Positions 52,161 through 63,429 of a stretch of DNA of 64,000 bases are shown in pieces. The notes beneath the pieces are model-generated. The model was given only the letters and a program-made list of their open reading frames with translations. It was not told the origin of the DNA and did not search any database. Within the stretch, counting starts at the first letter, position 1. The number at the start of each line of letters is the position of its first letter. The position numbers and the translations under genes were made by a program. Origin of the DNA: Carposina sasakii (taxonomy: Eukaryota; Arthropoda; Insecta; Lepidoptera; Carposinidae); assembly GCA_014607495.2 (NCBI GenBank), contig CP053155.1:124001-188000 (forward strand), written 5' to 3'.

Positions 52161-53726
52161 GATCCTACAAATAAATTCAATGCAGAATTGAAGAAATGTA
52201 TTGCCAATTCAGAATATATTTTTCCCAAAAAATGCCCCCATTTAATTGAACGCGTAATTTCAATGAATCCTGTCACACCAATGTTATACGGTTTACCAAA
52301 ATTACATAAAATTAATATTCCTGTTAGACCTGTAGTTTCCTATATTGGAGCGCCTGCATATAAATTGGCAACGTTTTTAAATAACTATATAAAGGAAAAA
52401 ATTCAATTCACACCTAAGTATAGTGTTAAAAATAGTTTAGATTTAATAGAAAAAATTAAATATATAGAATTGCCTACAAATTCAAAATTATTTTCATTAG
52501 ATGTAGAAAGTTTGTTTACAAATGTTCCTTATAAAGATTGTTTAGACATAATTAAGACTTGGTGTGATAAAGTCAATTTACATCCAACGGAGGTTGATAA
52601 CATTATTGGACTGACTAGACTTTGTATGAACCAAAATTATTTTTGTTATCGGAACACCTATTATTTACAGAAGGATGGTTTGGCTATGGGTTCTCCGTTG
52701 TCACCGTTTCTTGCAGAAATTTTTATGGATTGGTATGAAAATAAGTTTATAGTTAACAATAGTAAGATAAAATATTATTTTAGATATGTAGATGATGTTA
52801 TCTTGTGTTGGACAGGCTCAGTGAGACAGTTTCATGTTTTTGTCAACAAAATTAATACCAAGCATGCCAAAATTAAATTCAAAATTGAAGAAGAAGTTAA
52901 TAATAGCATACATTTTTTGGATTTAACTATATCAAGATTAGATAAATTTCATGATTTTGCTGTATACCGGAAACCTACCCATACAGATGTCACAATACCG
53001 GTTGATTCTTTCCACCCATGGCAACATAAATTAGCGGCTTATAAGTCTATGATACATAGACTGGTAACTTTACCGCTTAACAATTACAATTATAATAAAG
53101 AATTTAATACCATTGTTCAAATTGCCAGATCTAATGGGTACAGTCCTCAATTAATTTATAATCTGGTCAATAAAAAGGAAAACATTTTGGTTAAACAAAT
53201 GTTATACCCTAAAGTTTATCAGATTCAAAAACCATACACTGGTAGTTTGACATATTATGGAGGTTTTTCAGAAAAATTATCTATATTATTAAAAAAAGAA
53301 GACATATTTGTGGCGTTTAGGACTTATAATTCATTACAAAAGTTAATTAACACAAAACAAAAGTTGGAACTTAAAAAGAAATCAGGTGTATACCAGTTGA
53401 AGTGTGATGAATGTGATGCTTGTTACATTGGACAAACTGGTCGCAGTTTTAATGTTCGATACAAGGAACATATATCAGCTTTTAGAAATGGTAATCCTAA
53501 TAAATCCAACTTTGCCGAACATTTACTCCAGGCGGGCCACTCCCTGGCAGATAATAATGAGTTAAGAGTTCTACATGTTGCAGATAAAGGCATCCGTCTG
53601 TCTATTTTAGAAAAACTAGAAATTATGAAAGCAAAATTTTCAGGTATTAATTTGGTAAATAATCAAATAGATTTTGTAAACACTAGCCCAGTTTTGGCTG
53701 CAATCTGTCAATGTCAAAGTCAATAG
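52158..53726 (+). CDS. Penelope-like RT/GIY-YIG protein, plus copy, 5' truncated
   Basis: Uninterrupted frame of about 520 codons without its N-terminus or an ATG: RT fingers and palm (VTPMLYGLPKLHK, FSLDVESLFTNVP, MGSPLSPFLAEI, FRYVDDVIL), then a Cys-rich linker (KCDECDACYIG) and a GIY-YIG endonuclease to the end. All catalytic motifs are visible. The domain order is the one specific to Penelope-like elements. Confidence 0.88.
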   Translation, partial: FDPTNKFNAELKKCIANSEYIFPKKCPHLIERVISMNPVTPMLYGLPKLHKINIPVRPVVSYIGAPAYKLATFLNNYIKEKIQFTPKYSVKNSLDLIEKIKYIELPTNSKLFSLDVESLFTNVPYKDCLDIIKTWCDKVNLHPTEVDNIIGLTRLCMNQNYFCYRNTYYLQKDGLAMGSPLSPFLAEIFMDWYENKFIVNNSKIKYYFRYVDDVILCWTGSVRQFHVFVNKINTKHAKIKFKIEEEVNNSIHFLDLTISRLDKFHDFAVYRKPTHTDVTIPVDSFHPWQHKLAAYKSMIHRLVTLPLNNYNYNKEFNTIVQIARSNGYSPQLIYNLVNKKENILVKQMLYPKVYQIQKPYTGSLTYYGGFSEKLSILLKKEDIFVAFRTYNSLQKLINTKQKLELKKKSGVYQLKCDECDACYIGQTGRSFNVRYKEHISAFRNGNPNKSNFAEHLLQAGHSLADNNELRVLHVADKGIRLSILEKLEIMKAKFSGINLVNNQIDFVNTSPVLAAICQCQSQ

Positions 53727-54266
53727 GATCGGACAAAGGTAATGACTTTGTCGTACAGCCTTGATATGGTCTTTTTTTATATATATTTAATATTATTATA
53801 AATTTATTTTTCTTCTAATAATTTAACAATTAATAACTAATGTATATTTTTAATAATTATTTATCTATAATAATTTTACATTTCTAAACTAATATGTAGG
53901 TATTAACATTTATTTTTTTATGTTGATTGAGGGTATAAAAATGATTTGCAATACATTGGTTTTAGTTGTTAGTTAGTTGGTTCGGTAGATAGAACTAACA
54001 TGGAAAACTAATCCTGATGATGCCACGGGTGTTGGCGAAACATATGTCGATTAAAATTTTAATTGGTTTTCGGATTAGCAGCTATGTATTTATGGTTGCA
54101 TGCTAGGTGCTTGGATCTGGCTTCTCGTTGCGACTGTAGTGTCTTGTGTTCGTGATCATGAGTGGGCAGATCCGAGGGTCAGCGGAGGGTATAGGGCCCG
54201 GTGGTGGGCGATCCCTCAATAGAGATTTGAACTTCCGAATAGTGACGCCTGATACAATTCAATATT

Positions 54267-57200
54267 GAAAAACACTACTTTCGTGTCGACGACGAAAACC
54301 ACTCAATTTGTCGACACTCAGTAAATTGTACGCGCATTGACTTTTGGGTCGACGACGAAAACCACTCAATTTGTCGACACTCAGTAGATTTTACAAGAAA
54401 TGACACTGCTCAAATCCCTGACTCGAGTCCGAGTAAATTTGTGAAATTATTTTTCGCTCAGAATTCTAAAATAATTCAGACTCGTGTGTCGACGAAATCC
54501 ACTACTTTTGTGTCGACGAAAAATGGTCGACGAAATCCACTACTTTTGTGTCGACGAATGGGTCGACGAAATCCACTACTTTCGTGTCGACGAAAAATGG
54601 GTCGACGAAAACCACTACTTTTGTGTCGACGACGAAAACCACTCAATTTGTCGACACTCAGTAGATTTTACAAGAAATGACACTACTCAAATCCCTGACT
54701 CGAGTCCGAGTAAATTTGTGAAATTATTTTTCGCTCAGAATTCTAAAATAATTCAGACTCGTGTGTCGACGAAATCCACTACTTTTGTGTCGACGAAAAA
54801 TGGGTCGACGAAATCCACTACTTTCGTGTCGACGAATGGGTCGACGAAATCCACTACTTTTGTGTCGACGAATGGGTCGACGAAATCCACTACTTTTGTG
54901 TAGACGACGAAAACCACTCAATTTGTCGACACTCAGTAGATTTTACAAGAAATGACACTGCTCAAATCCCTGACTCGAGTCCGAGTAAATTTGTGAAATT
55001 ATTTTTCGCTCAGAATTCTAAAATAATTCAGACTCGTGTGTCGACGAAATCCACTACTTTTGTGTCGACGAAAAATGGGTCGACGAAATCCACTACTTTC
55101 GTGTCGACGAATGGGTCGACGAAATCCACTACTTTTGTGTCGACGAATGGGTCGACGAAATCCACTACTTTTGTGTCGACGAATGGGTCGACGAAATCCA
55201 CTACTTTTGTGTCGACGAATGGGTCGACGAATGGGTCGACGAAATCCACTACTTTTGTGTCGACGAATGGGTCGACGAAATCCACTACTTTTGTGTCGAC
55301 GAATGGGTCGACGAAATCCACTACTTTTGTGTCGACGAATGTGTCGACGAATGGGTCGACGAAATCCACTACTTTTGTGTCGACGAATGGGTCGACGAAA
55401 TCCACTACTTTTGTGTCGACGAATGGGTCGACGAAATCCACTACTTTTGTGTCGACGAATGGGTCGACGAAATCCACTACTTTTGTGTCGACGAATGGGT
55501 CGACGAATGGGTCGACGAATGGGTCGACGAAAAACACTACTTTTGTGTCGACGACGAAAACCACTCAATTTGTCGACACTCAGTAGATTTTACAAGAAAT
55601 GACACTACTCAAATCCCTGACTCGAGTCCGAGTAAATTTGTGAAATTATTTTTCGCTCAGAATTCTAAAATAATTCAGACTCGTGTGTCGACGAAATCCA
55701 CTACTTTTGTGTCGACGAAAAAATGGGTCGACGAAATCCACTACTTTCGTGTCGACGAATGGGTCGACGAAATCCACTACTTTTGTGTCGACGAATGGGT
55801 CGACGAAATCCACCACTTTTGTGTCGACACTCAGTAGATTTTACAAGAAATGACACTACTCAAATCCCTGACTCGATTCCGAGTAAATTTGTGAAATTAT
55901 TTTTCGCTCAGAATTCTAAAATAATTCAGACTCGTGTGTCGACGAAATCCACTACTTTTGTGTCGACGAATGGGTCGACGAAATCCACTACTTTTGTGTC
56001 GACGAATGGGTCGACGAAATCCACTACTTTTGTGTCGACGAATGTGTCGACGAATGGGTCGACGAAATCCACTACTTTTGTGTCGACGAATGGGTCGACG
56101 AAATCCACTACTTTTGTGTCGACGAATGGGTCGACGAAATCCACTACTTTTGTGTCGACGAATGGGTCGACGAATGGGTCGACGAAAAACACTACTTTTG
56201 GGTCGACGACGAAAACCACTCAATTTGTCGACACTCAGTAGATTTTACAAGAAATGACACTGCTCAAATCCCTGACTCGAGTCCGAGTAAATTTGTGAAA
56301 TTATTTTTCGCTCAGAATTCTAAAATAATTCAGACTCGTGTGTCGACGAAATCCACTACTTTTGTGTCGACGAAAAATGGTCGACGAAATCCACTACTTT
56401 TGTGTCGACGAATGGGTCGACGAAATCCACTACTTTCGTGTCGACGAAAAATGGGTCGACGAAAACCACTACTTTTGTGTCGACGACGAAAACCACTCAA
56501 TTTGTCGACACTCAGTAGATTTTACAAGAAATGACACAACTCAAATCCCTGACTCGAGTCCGAGTAAATTTGTGAAATTATTTTTCGCTCAGAATTCTAA
56601 AATAATTCAGACTCGTGTGTCGACGAAATCCACTACTTTTGTGTCGACGAAAAATGGGTCGACGAAATCCACTACTTTCGTGTCGACGAATGGGTCGACG
56701 AAATCCACTACTTTTGTGTCGACGAATGGGTCGACGACGAAAACCACTCAATTTGTCGACACTCAGTAGATTTTACAAGAAATGACACTGCTCAAATCCC
56801 TGACTCGAGTCCGAGTAAATTTGTGAAATTATTTTTCGCTCAGAATTCTAAAATAATTCAGACTCGTGTGTCGACGAAATCCACTACTTTTGTGTCGACG
56901 AAAAATGGGTCGACGAAATCCACTACTTTCGTGTCGACGAATGGGTCGACGAAATCCACTACTTTTGTGTCGACGAATGGGTCGACGAAATCCACTACTT
57001 TTGTGTCGACACTCAGTAGATTTTACAAGAAATGACACTACTCAAATCCCTGACTCGAGTCCGAGTAAATTTGTGAAATTATTTTTCGCTCAGAATTCTA
57101 AAATAATTCAGACTCGTGTGTCGACGAAATCCACTACTTTTGTGTCGACGAATGGGTCGACGAAATCCACTACTTTTGTGTCGACGAATGTGTCGACGAA

Positions 57201-58665
57201 TGGGTCGACGAAATCCACTACTTTTGTGTCGACGAATGGGTCGACGAAATCCACTACTTTTGTGTCGACGAATGGGTCGACGAATGGGTCGTCGAATGGG
57301 TCGACGAATGGGTCGACGAAATCCACTACTTTTGTGTCGACACTCAGTAGATTTTACAAGAAATGACACTACTCAAATCCCTGACTCGATTCCGAGTAAA
57401 TTTGTGAAATTATTTTTCGCTCAGAATTCTAAAATAATTCAGACTCGTGTGTCGACGAAATCCACTACTTTTGTGTCGACGAATGGGTCGACGAAATCCA
57501 CTACTTTTGTGTCGACGAATGGGTCGACGAAATCCACTACTTTTGTGTCGACGAATGGGTCGACGAATGGGTCGACGAAAAACACTACTTTTGGGTCGAC
57601 GACGAAAGAAAACCACTCAATTTGTCGACACTCAGTAGATTTTACAAGAAATGACACTACTCAAATCCCTGACTCGAGTCCGAGTAAATTTGTGAAATTA
57701 TTTTTCGCTCAGAATTCTAAAATAATTCAGACTCGTGTGTCGACGAAATCCACTACTTTTGTGTCGACGAAAAATGGTCGACGAAATCCACTACTTTTGT
57801 GTCGACGAATGGGTCGACGAAATCCACTACTTTTGTGTCGACGAATGGTCGACGAAATCCACTACTTTTGTGTAGACGACGAAAACCACTCAATTTGTCG
57901 ACACTCAGTAGATTTTACAAGAAATGACACTGCTCAAATCCCTGACTCGAGTCCGAGTAAATTTGTGAAATTATTTTTCGCTCAGAATTCTAAAATAATT
58001 CAGACTCGTGTGTCGACGAAATCCACTACTTTTGTGTTGACGAAAAATGGTCGACGAAATCCACTACTTTCGTGTCGACACTCAGTAGATTTTACAAGAA
58101 ATGACACTACTCAAATCCCTGACTCGAGTCCGAGTAAATTTGTGAAATTATTTTTCGCTCAGAATTCTAAAATAATTCAGACTCGTGTGTCGACGAAATC
58201 CACTACTTTTGTGTCGACGAATGGGTCGACGAAATCCACTACTTTTGTGTCGATGAATGGGTCGACGAAATCCACTACTTTTGTGTCGACGAATGTGTCG
58301 ACGAATGGGTCGACGAAATCCACTACTTTTGTGTCGACGAATGGGTCGACGAAATCCACTACTTTTGTGTCGACGAATGGGTCGACGAAATCCACTACTT
58401 TTGTGTCGACGAATGGGTCGACGAAATCCACTACTTTTGTGTCGACGAATGGGTCGACGAATGGGTCGACGAAAAACACTACTTTTGGGTCGACGACGAA
58501 AACCACTCACTTTGTCGACACTCAGTAGATTTTACAAGAAATGACACTACTCAAATCCCTGACTCGAGTCCGAGTAAATTTGTGAAATTATTTTTCGCTC
58601 AGAATTCTAAAATAGTTCAGACTCGTGTGTCGACGAAATCCACTACTTTTGTGTCGACGAATGGC
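54267..58665. repeat. hr array, second part, strongly expanded (right arm)
   Basis: At least a dozen palindrome blocks separated by 2 to about 14 satellite units of 36 bp; doubled GAATGG and TGTGTCGACGAATG variants recur. The matching left-arm array is only 1.16 kb, so several rounds of unequal exchange are needed. Long open frames here (up to 470 codons) are by-products of the 36-bp period. Confidence 0.93.
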
Positions 58666-58719
58666 TTCAATCTGTGCAGTGACAGCATTACGTCCGTTGT
58701 TCTATATACGTTCATGATT

Positions 58720-59498
58720 TTACCTAAACCTCTGTGCAATCGCAGCATGGTTCTTGAGTTTGCCATTAATGGTCCCTCTGATGGTTGGTGGCGGTTTTGT
58801 ATAAAATTTCAGCATGTCCTCGGTTGCAATAGAGTCGATGATCTCTTCGCTCTCGTCGTTTATCTCGTACGGGTACTCTCCCAACAATATTTCGTAGGCC
58901 ACGACTCCCACCGCCCACCAATCGAACGACGGTTGGTACGGTTCGTATTTAATTTTTTCGGGGGAAAAAATACAGCGTGGTTCCGTCGTGGCACGATCGC
59001 GTGCCCACAATTCGTGACAATCCATAATCGCAAATATACAGGCGTTTTTTTTTTCGATCATACAGCAAGTTCTCCAGTTGATGTCGTTGTGAATGATGTT
59101 TTGGGTGTGCAAATCGTTTAACGCCGTCACCAAAGTGATGAGCAGTTTGCGACACGCCGGTTCGCTCAGACGCTGATCACCCCTTTTGATGAAATCAAAA
59201 AGATCGCCGTCGCTGATGTATTCCATGATCAGTATAACGTCTCCTTCGGTGTTGTAAATAAAATGGTTTAATTTTATAAAGTGGGGATTGGATTCATCAA
59301 AATGTGTACATCAAATTCCAGCGAATTGAAACCGCTTCGTTTCACGGTTTTACAAATGTACCGTCTCTGGTCGCCCCCGTTCTTTTTCTTGCATATATAT
59401 ATGTTACTGTAAGACTTTTCGTCATTTTGGGACAATTTTTTTACCACTTCATAATTGTAATTCATCAACTCGGACATTATGGAATTGTTGGAGTTCAT
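58720..59498 (-). pseudogene. pk-1: pk-1 (right arm), three frame errors
   Basis: Copy of 35084-35863. Losses of one A near 59298 (AAATCC to AATCC) and near 59076 (ATCAAACTGG to ATCAACTGG) and a gain of one T near 58966 break the frame, the last restoring it for the C-terminal lobe. Also one Ser-to-Leu change (EILLGEY). Confidence 0.85.
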
Positions 59499-60195
59499 GA
59501 GGGCGACTGGTTTCAAGGCCGAGCTCTTCGTGTGTCAGATAGATGCACACTTTGACGGGAATTTCTCGTTTGCTGATTGCGATCAAAAACCGCTTAGTGT
59601 TCAATATTTTGATACCCATGGGGGTGTGTTTTCGAAATGAACTAAAAAACTCTTTGGTTTGAAGGTTGGCGGCCTTTTTCAATTCCTCCGTATCGCCCGC
59701 CAATTCGCCCTTGAGACACACCATGGCGCTGCTGTAATCCGCCTGAAGCGGACACTTGAGATTTAACGGCGCCGTGAAGAAAATGTTTTGAAACGGATAT
59801 ACATTGTCGCTGAGCACCACGCTGTACACCAGTGTGGTTCCGACGCCGGTCGTTTTGATCGGTATAATGACATTCCAATAGACCACCACACCCGTTTCTA
59901 TTTCGATCGCCTCTTGAAAATGAGAAACATATTTGATGACCTCTATACGACTATAACCGGTTTCCCTGGCAATGATTTGTTTAGAAATAGCCTTTTCATC
60001 CTCAAATGTCGGCACGAAGACGGTGATTCGATTGACGTTCGCCTTCTCCCCGACAATGGTTTCGCTCATGTGTTTGTAGGGAAAATATATGAAATTGTCA
60101 CTGATGAACACGTTGATTTTTCTTTGTCCATCGGCGCTTCCCTCGTTAATAACAGCATCACTGCTACTATCTAAAGACGTTCCCGGAGAAGTCAT
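59449..60195 (-). CDS. 248-aa candidate 39K-like protein (right arm)
   Basis: Same length as the left-arm copy. A one-base gain and a one-base loss around 59632-59650 cancel, altering only about four residues (FFSSFRK for FLVHFEK). Otherwise identical by eye. Confidence 0.5.
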   Translation of the reverse strand: MTSPGTSLDSSSDAVINEGSADGQRKINVFISDNFIYFPYKHMSETIVGEKANVNRITVFVPTFEDEKAISKQIIARETGYSRIEVIKYVSHFQEAIEIETGVVVYWNVIIPIKTTGVGTTLVYSVVLSDNVYPFQNIFFTAPLNLKCPLQADYSSAMVCLKGELAGDTEELKKAANLQTKEFFSSFRKHTPMGIKILNTKRFLIAISKREIPVKVCIYLTHEELGLETSRPHELQQFHNVRVDELQL

Positions 60196-60285
60196 GACGT
60201 GGGTAGACCTTAATAATGTGTAAAGTGTCTCTATAAGTATACCAACATTAACGATTCAGCGTCATTCTAGATACGCGCTCAGATC

Positions 60286-60573
60286 ATGCAAATCTTTGTA
60301 AAGACACTAACGGGTAAGACGGTCACGCTGGACGTGGAGAGCGGCGACACCGTGGCGACTGTTAAGCAAAAAATCGCCGATAAGGAGGGTGTGCCGCCGA
60401 ATCAACAGCGGTTGATTTTTGCCGGAAAACAACTTGAGGACGAACACCGCCTGGAGGACTACAACATTCAAAGGAAAGCACTCTGCACCTGGTGCTGAGA
60501 TTACGCGGCGGCGACGATTGGATATGCATTTGCACAGAAGAAGGTTTCTGTACGATTATTAAAAAAGGCAAAT
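60286..60573 (+). pseudogene. v-ubi: viral ubiquitin (right arm), frameshifted
   Basis: One A is missing at about 60471 (CAAAGG for CAAAAGG), so the frame leaves ubiquitin at residue 63 and ends at 60498. The lost C-terminal LRLRGG and extension remain readable one frame over to 60573. Confidence 0.9.
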
Positions 60574-60636
60574 AAATTATTTGGTTTATTACTCAACTTA
60601 TGTTGTACAATTTATTTACATATTTTCCCAGCGATA

Positions 60637-60855
60637 CTACACTACCCGTTCCGTATAAACCCAGGTTTCGGTACATACCGAAATACATCGGATGAAGGTA
60701 GAGTTGTGGCGACGTTCATTGGTCGCCACAATTTTTAACCTGTCGCACAGTAGCATTTTTTTATCGACGCTTTCAAAATTACATAAAATCATCTGTTGCA
60801 AGATATCGTACCAGTTGATATAAACGAAACTATCGTCAAAAAATATGGAAAACAT
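60637..60855 (-). CDS. small 72-aa ORF (right arm)
   Basis: Counterpart of 33726-33944 with two residue changes beside the degenerate hairpin. Confidence 0.35.
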   Translation of the reverse strand: MFSIFFDDSFVYINWYDILQQMILCNFESVDKKMLLCDRLKIVATNERRHNSTFIRCISVCTETWVYTERVV

Positions 60856-61084
60856 TTTAAACTATGAAGAACAAGTGGAATGGAACAGATTGCACGATGT
60901 ACATGTAGATATAAAAAATAAAAATGGAATTTCAGAGGCTGAAAAATGCTTCATAGACACACTAATGGCGCGGTGTGCCGAATTGATGTCGAAAAATACA
61001 AAAGACAGGGTTTTTGAGATAGTAAAGCCGTTGTTGGACAACACAAAAAGCGCCTACGAAAACTTTGTCAGGGAAAATGAATAG
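60845..61084 (+). CDS. small 79-aa helical protein (right arm, copy a)
   Basis: Identical at protein level to 33497-33736. Function unknown. Confidence 0.55.
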   Translation: MENILNYEEQVEWNRLHDVHVDIKNKNGISEAEKCFIDTLMARCAELMSKNTKDRVFEIVKPLLDNTKSAYENFVRENE

Positions 61085-61099
61085 AGTCGGTCGACCAAA

Positions 61100-61220
61100 C
61101 GAGTGCCTCGACACTCAGTAAATTTTTCAAGAGAAAACACTGGTTAAATTTCTGCCTCGAGTCCTAGTTAATTTGTAAAATTATTTTCCGCTCAAAATTC
61201 TGAGATTAAGTTGGACTCGG
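61100..61220. repeat. diverged hr-like palindrome (right arm, copy a)
   Basis: Mirror of 33360-33480, repeated at 61960-62080 by the tandem duplication. Confidence 0.7.
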
Positions 61221-61290
61221 GGTTGTAAATTTCTTAAAATTGTATAGTGTAAGAATTTTCAAATTTGTAATACACTCTATAAGACAAATC

Positions 61291-61683
61291 ATGTTGGGAA
61301 CTATTGTGCTACTGTTGGTTATTGGCGCGGTGCTTTATTTGCTATGGGTAAACGAGAAACTGAACGCCAATTCACTTAACGAAAGTTCGGGTCAATCCAG
61401 CGGCGACTCAATTCAATTTACTCCAGAGGGACGCGCCAATATAAGTCTAAATAACACCAAAATAAAAAATGTTCGCATTTCACACGGTGACACCAATTTT
61501 AGTAAAGTTCTAGTGACGGAGGCGCCCGTTAATTACGACCAAATCGTAGAACAGGGAGATCGATCTGAGGGGATTGTTGAGAATGCCCATGAAGACGGTA
61601 TTTGCACCCAAATACCGTCTTCATGGGCGTTCTCAACTATCTATAAAATCATCTGTTGCAAGATATCGTACCAGTTGATATAA
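61291..61683 (+). pseudogene. odv-e25: odv-e25 copy 3, truncated at a foldback
   Basis: Matches the intact gene for about 90 codons to GDRS near 61565, then runs into an inverted duplication (61576-61637) and joins the second copy of the 79-aa gene's upstream flank. The last 30 codons are not viral coding in the correct sense. Confidence 0.85.
61576..61637. repeat. foldback of an odv-e25 segment
   Basis: GTTGAGAATGCCCATGAAGA...TATTT and its complement are separated by GCACCC. Both arms derive from the NTVFMGVLNN-coding stretch of odv-e25, a template-switch type scar with one mismatch. Confidence 0.85.
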
Positions 61684-61704
61684 ACGAAACTATCGTCAAA
61701 AAAT

Positions 61705-61944
61705 ATGGAAAACATTTTAAACTATGAAGAACAAGTGGAATGGAACAGATTGCACGATGTACATGTAGATATAAAAAATAAAAATGGAATTTCAGAGGCT
61801 GAAAAATGCTTCATAGACACACTAATGGCGCGGTGTGCCGAATTGATGTCGAAAAATACAAAAGACAGGGTTTTTGAGATAGTAAAGCCGTTGTTGGACA
61901 ACACAAAAAGCGCCTACGAAAACTTTGTCAGGGAAAATGAATAG
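61705..61944 (+). CDS. small 79-aa helical protein (right arm, copy b)
   Basis: Third identical copy, created by the 860-bp tandem duplication. Confidence 0.55.
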   Translation: MENILNYEEQVEWNRLHDVHVDIKNKNGISEAEKCFIDTLMARCAELMSKNTKDRVFEIVKPLLDNTKSAYENFVRENE

Positions 61945-62150
61945 AGTCGGTCGACCAAACGAGTGCCTCGACACTCAGTAAATTTTTCAAGAGAAAACAC
62001 TGGTTAAATTTCTGCCTCGAGTCCTAGTTAATTTGTAAAATTATTTTCCGCTCAAAATTCTGAGATTAAGTTGGACTCGGGGTTGTAAATTTCTTAAAAT
62101 TGTATAGTGTAAGAATTTTCAAATTTGTAATACACTCTATAAGACAAATC

Positions 62151-62744
62151 ATGTTGGGAACTATTGTGCTACTGTTGGTTATTGGCGCGGTGCTTTATTT
62201 GCTATGGGTAAACGAGAAACTGAACGCCAATTCACTTAACGAAAGTTCGGGTCAATCCAGCGGCGACTCAATTCAATTTACTCCAGAGGGACGCGCCAAT
62301 ATAAGTCTAAATAACACCAAAACAAAAAATGTTCGCATTTCACACGGTGACACCAATTTTAGTAAAGTTCTAGTGACGGAGGCGCCCGTTAATTACGACC
62401 AAATCGTAGAACAGGGAGATCGATCGGGTGCAAATACCGTCTTCATGGGCGTTCTCAACAATCCCCTCAGCGGAACCAACGTGTCTCATCGAAGCACCAA
62501 TAATTTTGCGATAAAACAATTCAAAAATCTTTTTATAGTGTTTAAGGGTGTCGATTTCACCGAAATAGACAGCAACAATCTCATGGTGCGCTACGATTGC
62601 AATAAAATGGTGTACGCTCTCATAGATGCAAGTAATAGCACACTACCCGAGTTACTGCGAGACGTCAGCTATCCAATTTGTGTGCTTGTAAATAATTCTA
62701 GCGCACAACTAGTGCTCAAAGAGTGGCTCGTTAAAAAAACATAG
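62151..62744 (+). pseudogene. odv-e25: odv-e25 copy 4, 3' end replaced
   Basis: ATG at 62151, with ATAAG upstream. It follows the intact gene to LVLKEW (62726) and then switches to LVKKT and a stop, the same fusion point as the left-arm copy 2, but without that copy's internal stop or SEGI insertion. About 197 codons, missing the last 20. Confidence 0.85.
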
Positions 62745-62769
62745 CAGCGATAAGACAACAGAACATTTA

Positions 62770-63429
62770 TTGATTAGTAGTTTGAAAATCAATAACGATA
62801 AGAAAGAGATAACACACACATACAATTACAATACATGGAGCAATCAAAAATATGGGTATAACGACAGAAACAATAACAACGACGATTACGACGACGATGA
62901 CGACGACAAAAAGGAGGAAATTAATAGTAATTTGTTGGAAAGATTAATTATACTGGGTGCTCACGAGTGGGATGCGGATAATTTGTTTGATTTGTTGAAA
63001 ATTCTAGCGGGTAGCAGACACAGAGTGCACATTAAAAAGGCGAAAAAACGTTACAAAAAATACATAGATAATTTGAAACGGGGTCAAACGTGCCGGGAGA
63101 TTGACAGCGATCTCGCTAAATGTCAAGAGTTTCACGATAGGGTTATCTTGGAGATAAGCGAAGACCGGCAATTGCTTATCGAACCGGGTCAAAAGTTTTG
63201 TTTGGCGCTAGATAACAGAAGCGCGAGGAGTTGTAATCCCAACACGGGTACCTGGATGTTGCGGCGGGTGGACAGTGAAAATTATGCCCTAATTTGTCAC
63301 TGCGACACGCCGGGACTCGTCACTCAGCTGAACATTTACGACGATTGCACCTTTCCGGTGGGCTGCAAACCGCACGGTGTTATCGCCGACATCAACAGCT
63401 CCTCTTTTTACCACTACTACTATCACTAA
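62770..63429 (+). pseudogene. PIF-type cysteine-rich fragment (right arm)
   Basis: Same 219-codon frame as 32006-32665, again without ATG and fused behind truncated odv-e25, so the fusion predates or accompanied the arm duplication. Confidence 0.4.

Larger units (their letters stand above)
49555..54266. mobile_element. Penelope-like element, head-to-head partial dimer
   Basis: Two inverted copies meet near 52158: a minus-strand copy (52160 to 49555) and a plus-strand copy (52158 to about 54223). The ends CTATTGAGGGATCGCCCACC are inverted repeats of each other. A 43-bp non-matching tail (54224-54266) follows the right copy. GAAAAACACTA flanks both sides (49544-49554, 54267-54277), a plausible 11-bp target duplication inside hr sequence. 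Each copy has a Penelope RT and a GIY-YIG endonuclease. Non-coding parts (49555-50049, 53727-54223) are the AT-rich 3' regions. Confidence 0.88.
60783..62423 (+). repeat. 860-bp tandem duplication
   Basis: The block with the 79-aa gene, the diverged hr and the start of odv-e25 occurs at 60783-61563 and again at 61643-62423, offset 860 bp. The left arm has one copy only, so this arose in the right arm. Confidence 0.9.

Noticed and set aside
35923..58665. Many long frames of the types STKSTTFVST, FVDTKVVDFVDP and RRNPLLLCRRMG
   Set aside because: They are translations of the 36-bp hr satellite in all frames; the period is a multiple of three, so stops are absent by construction.
35923..58665. 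CRISPR array
   Set aside because: Regular repeats are present, but the 'spacers' are themselves repeats, there are no cas genes, and the context is eukaryotic/viral.
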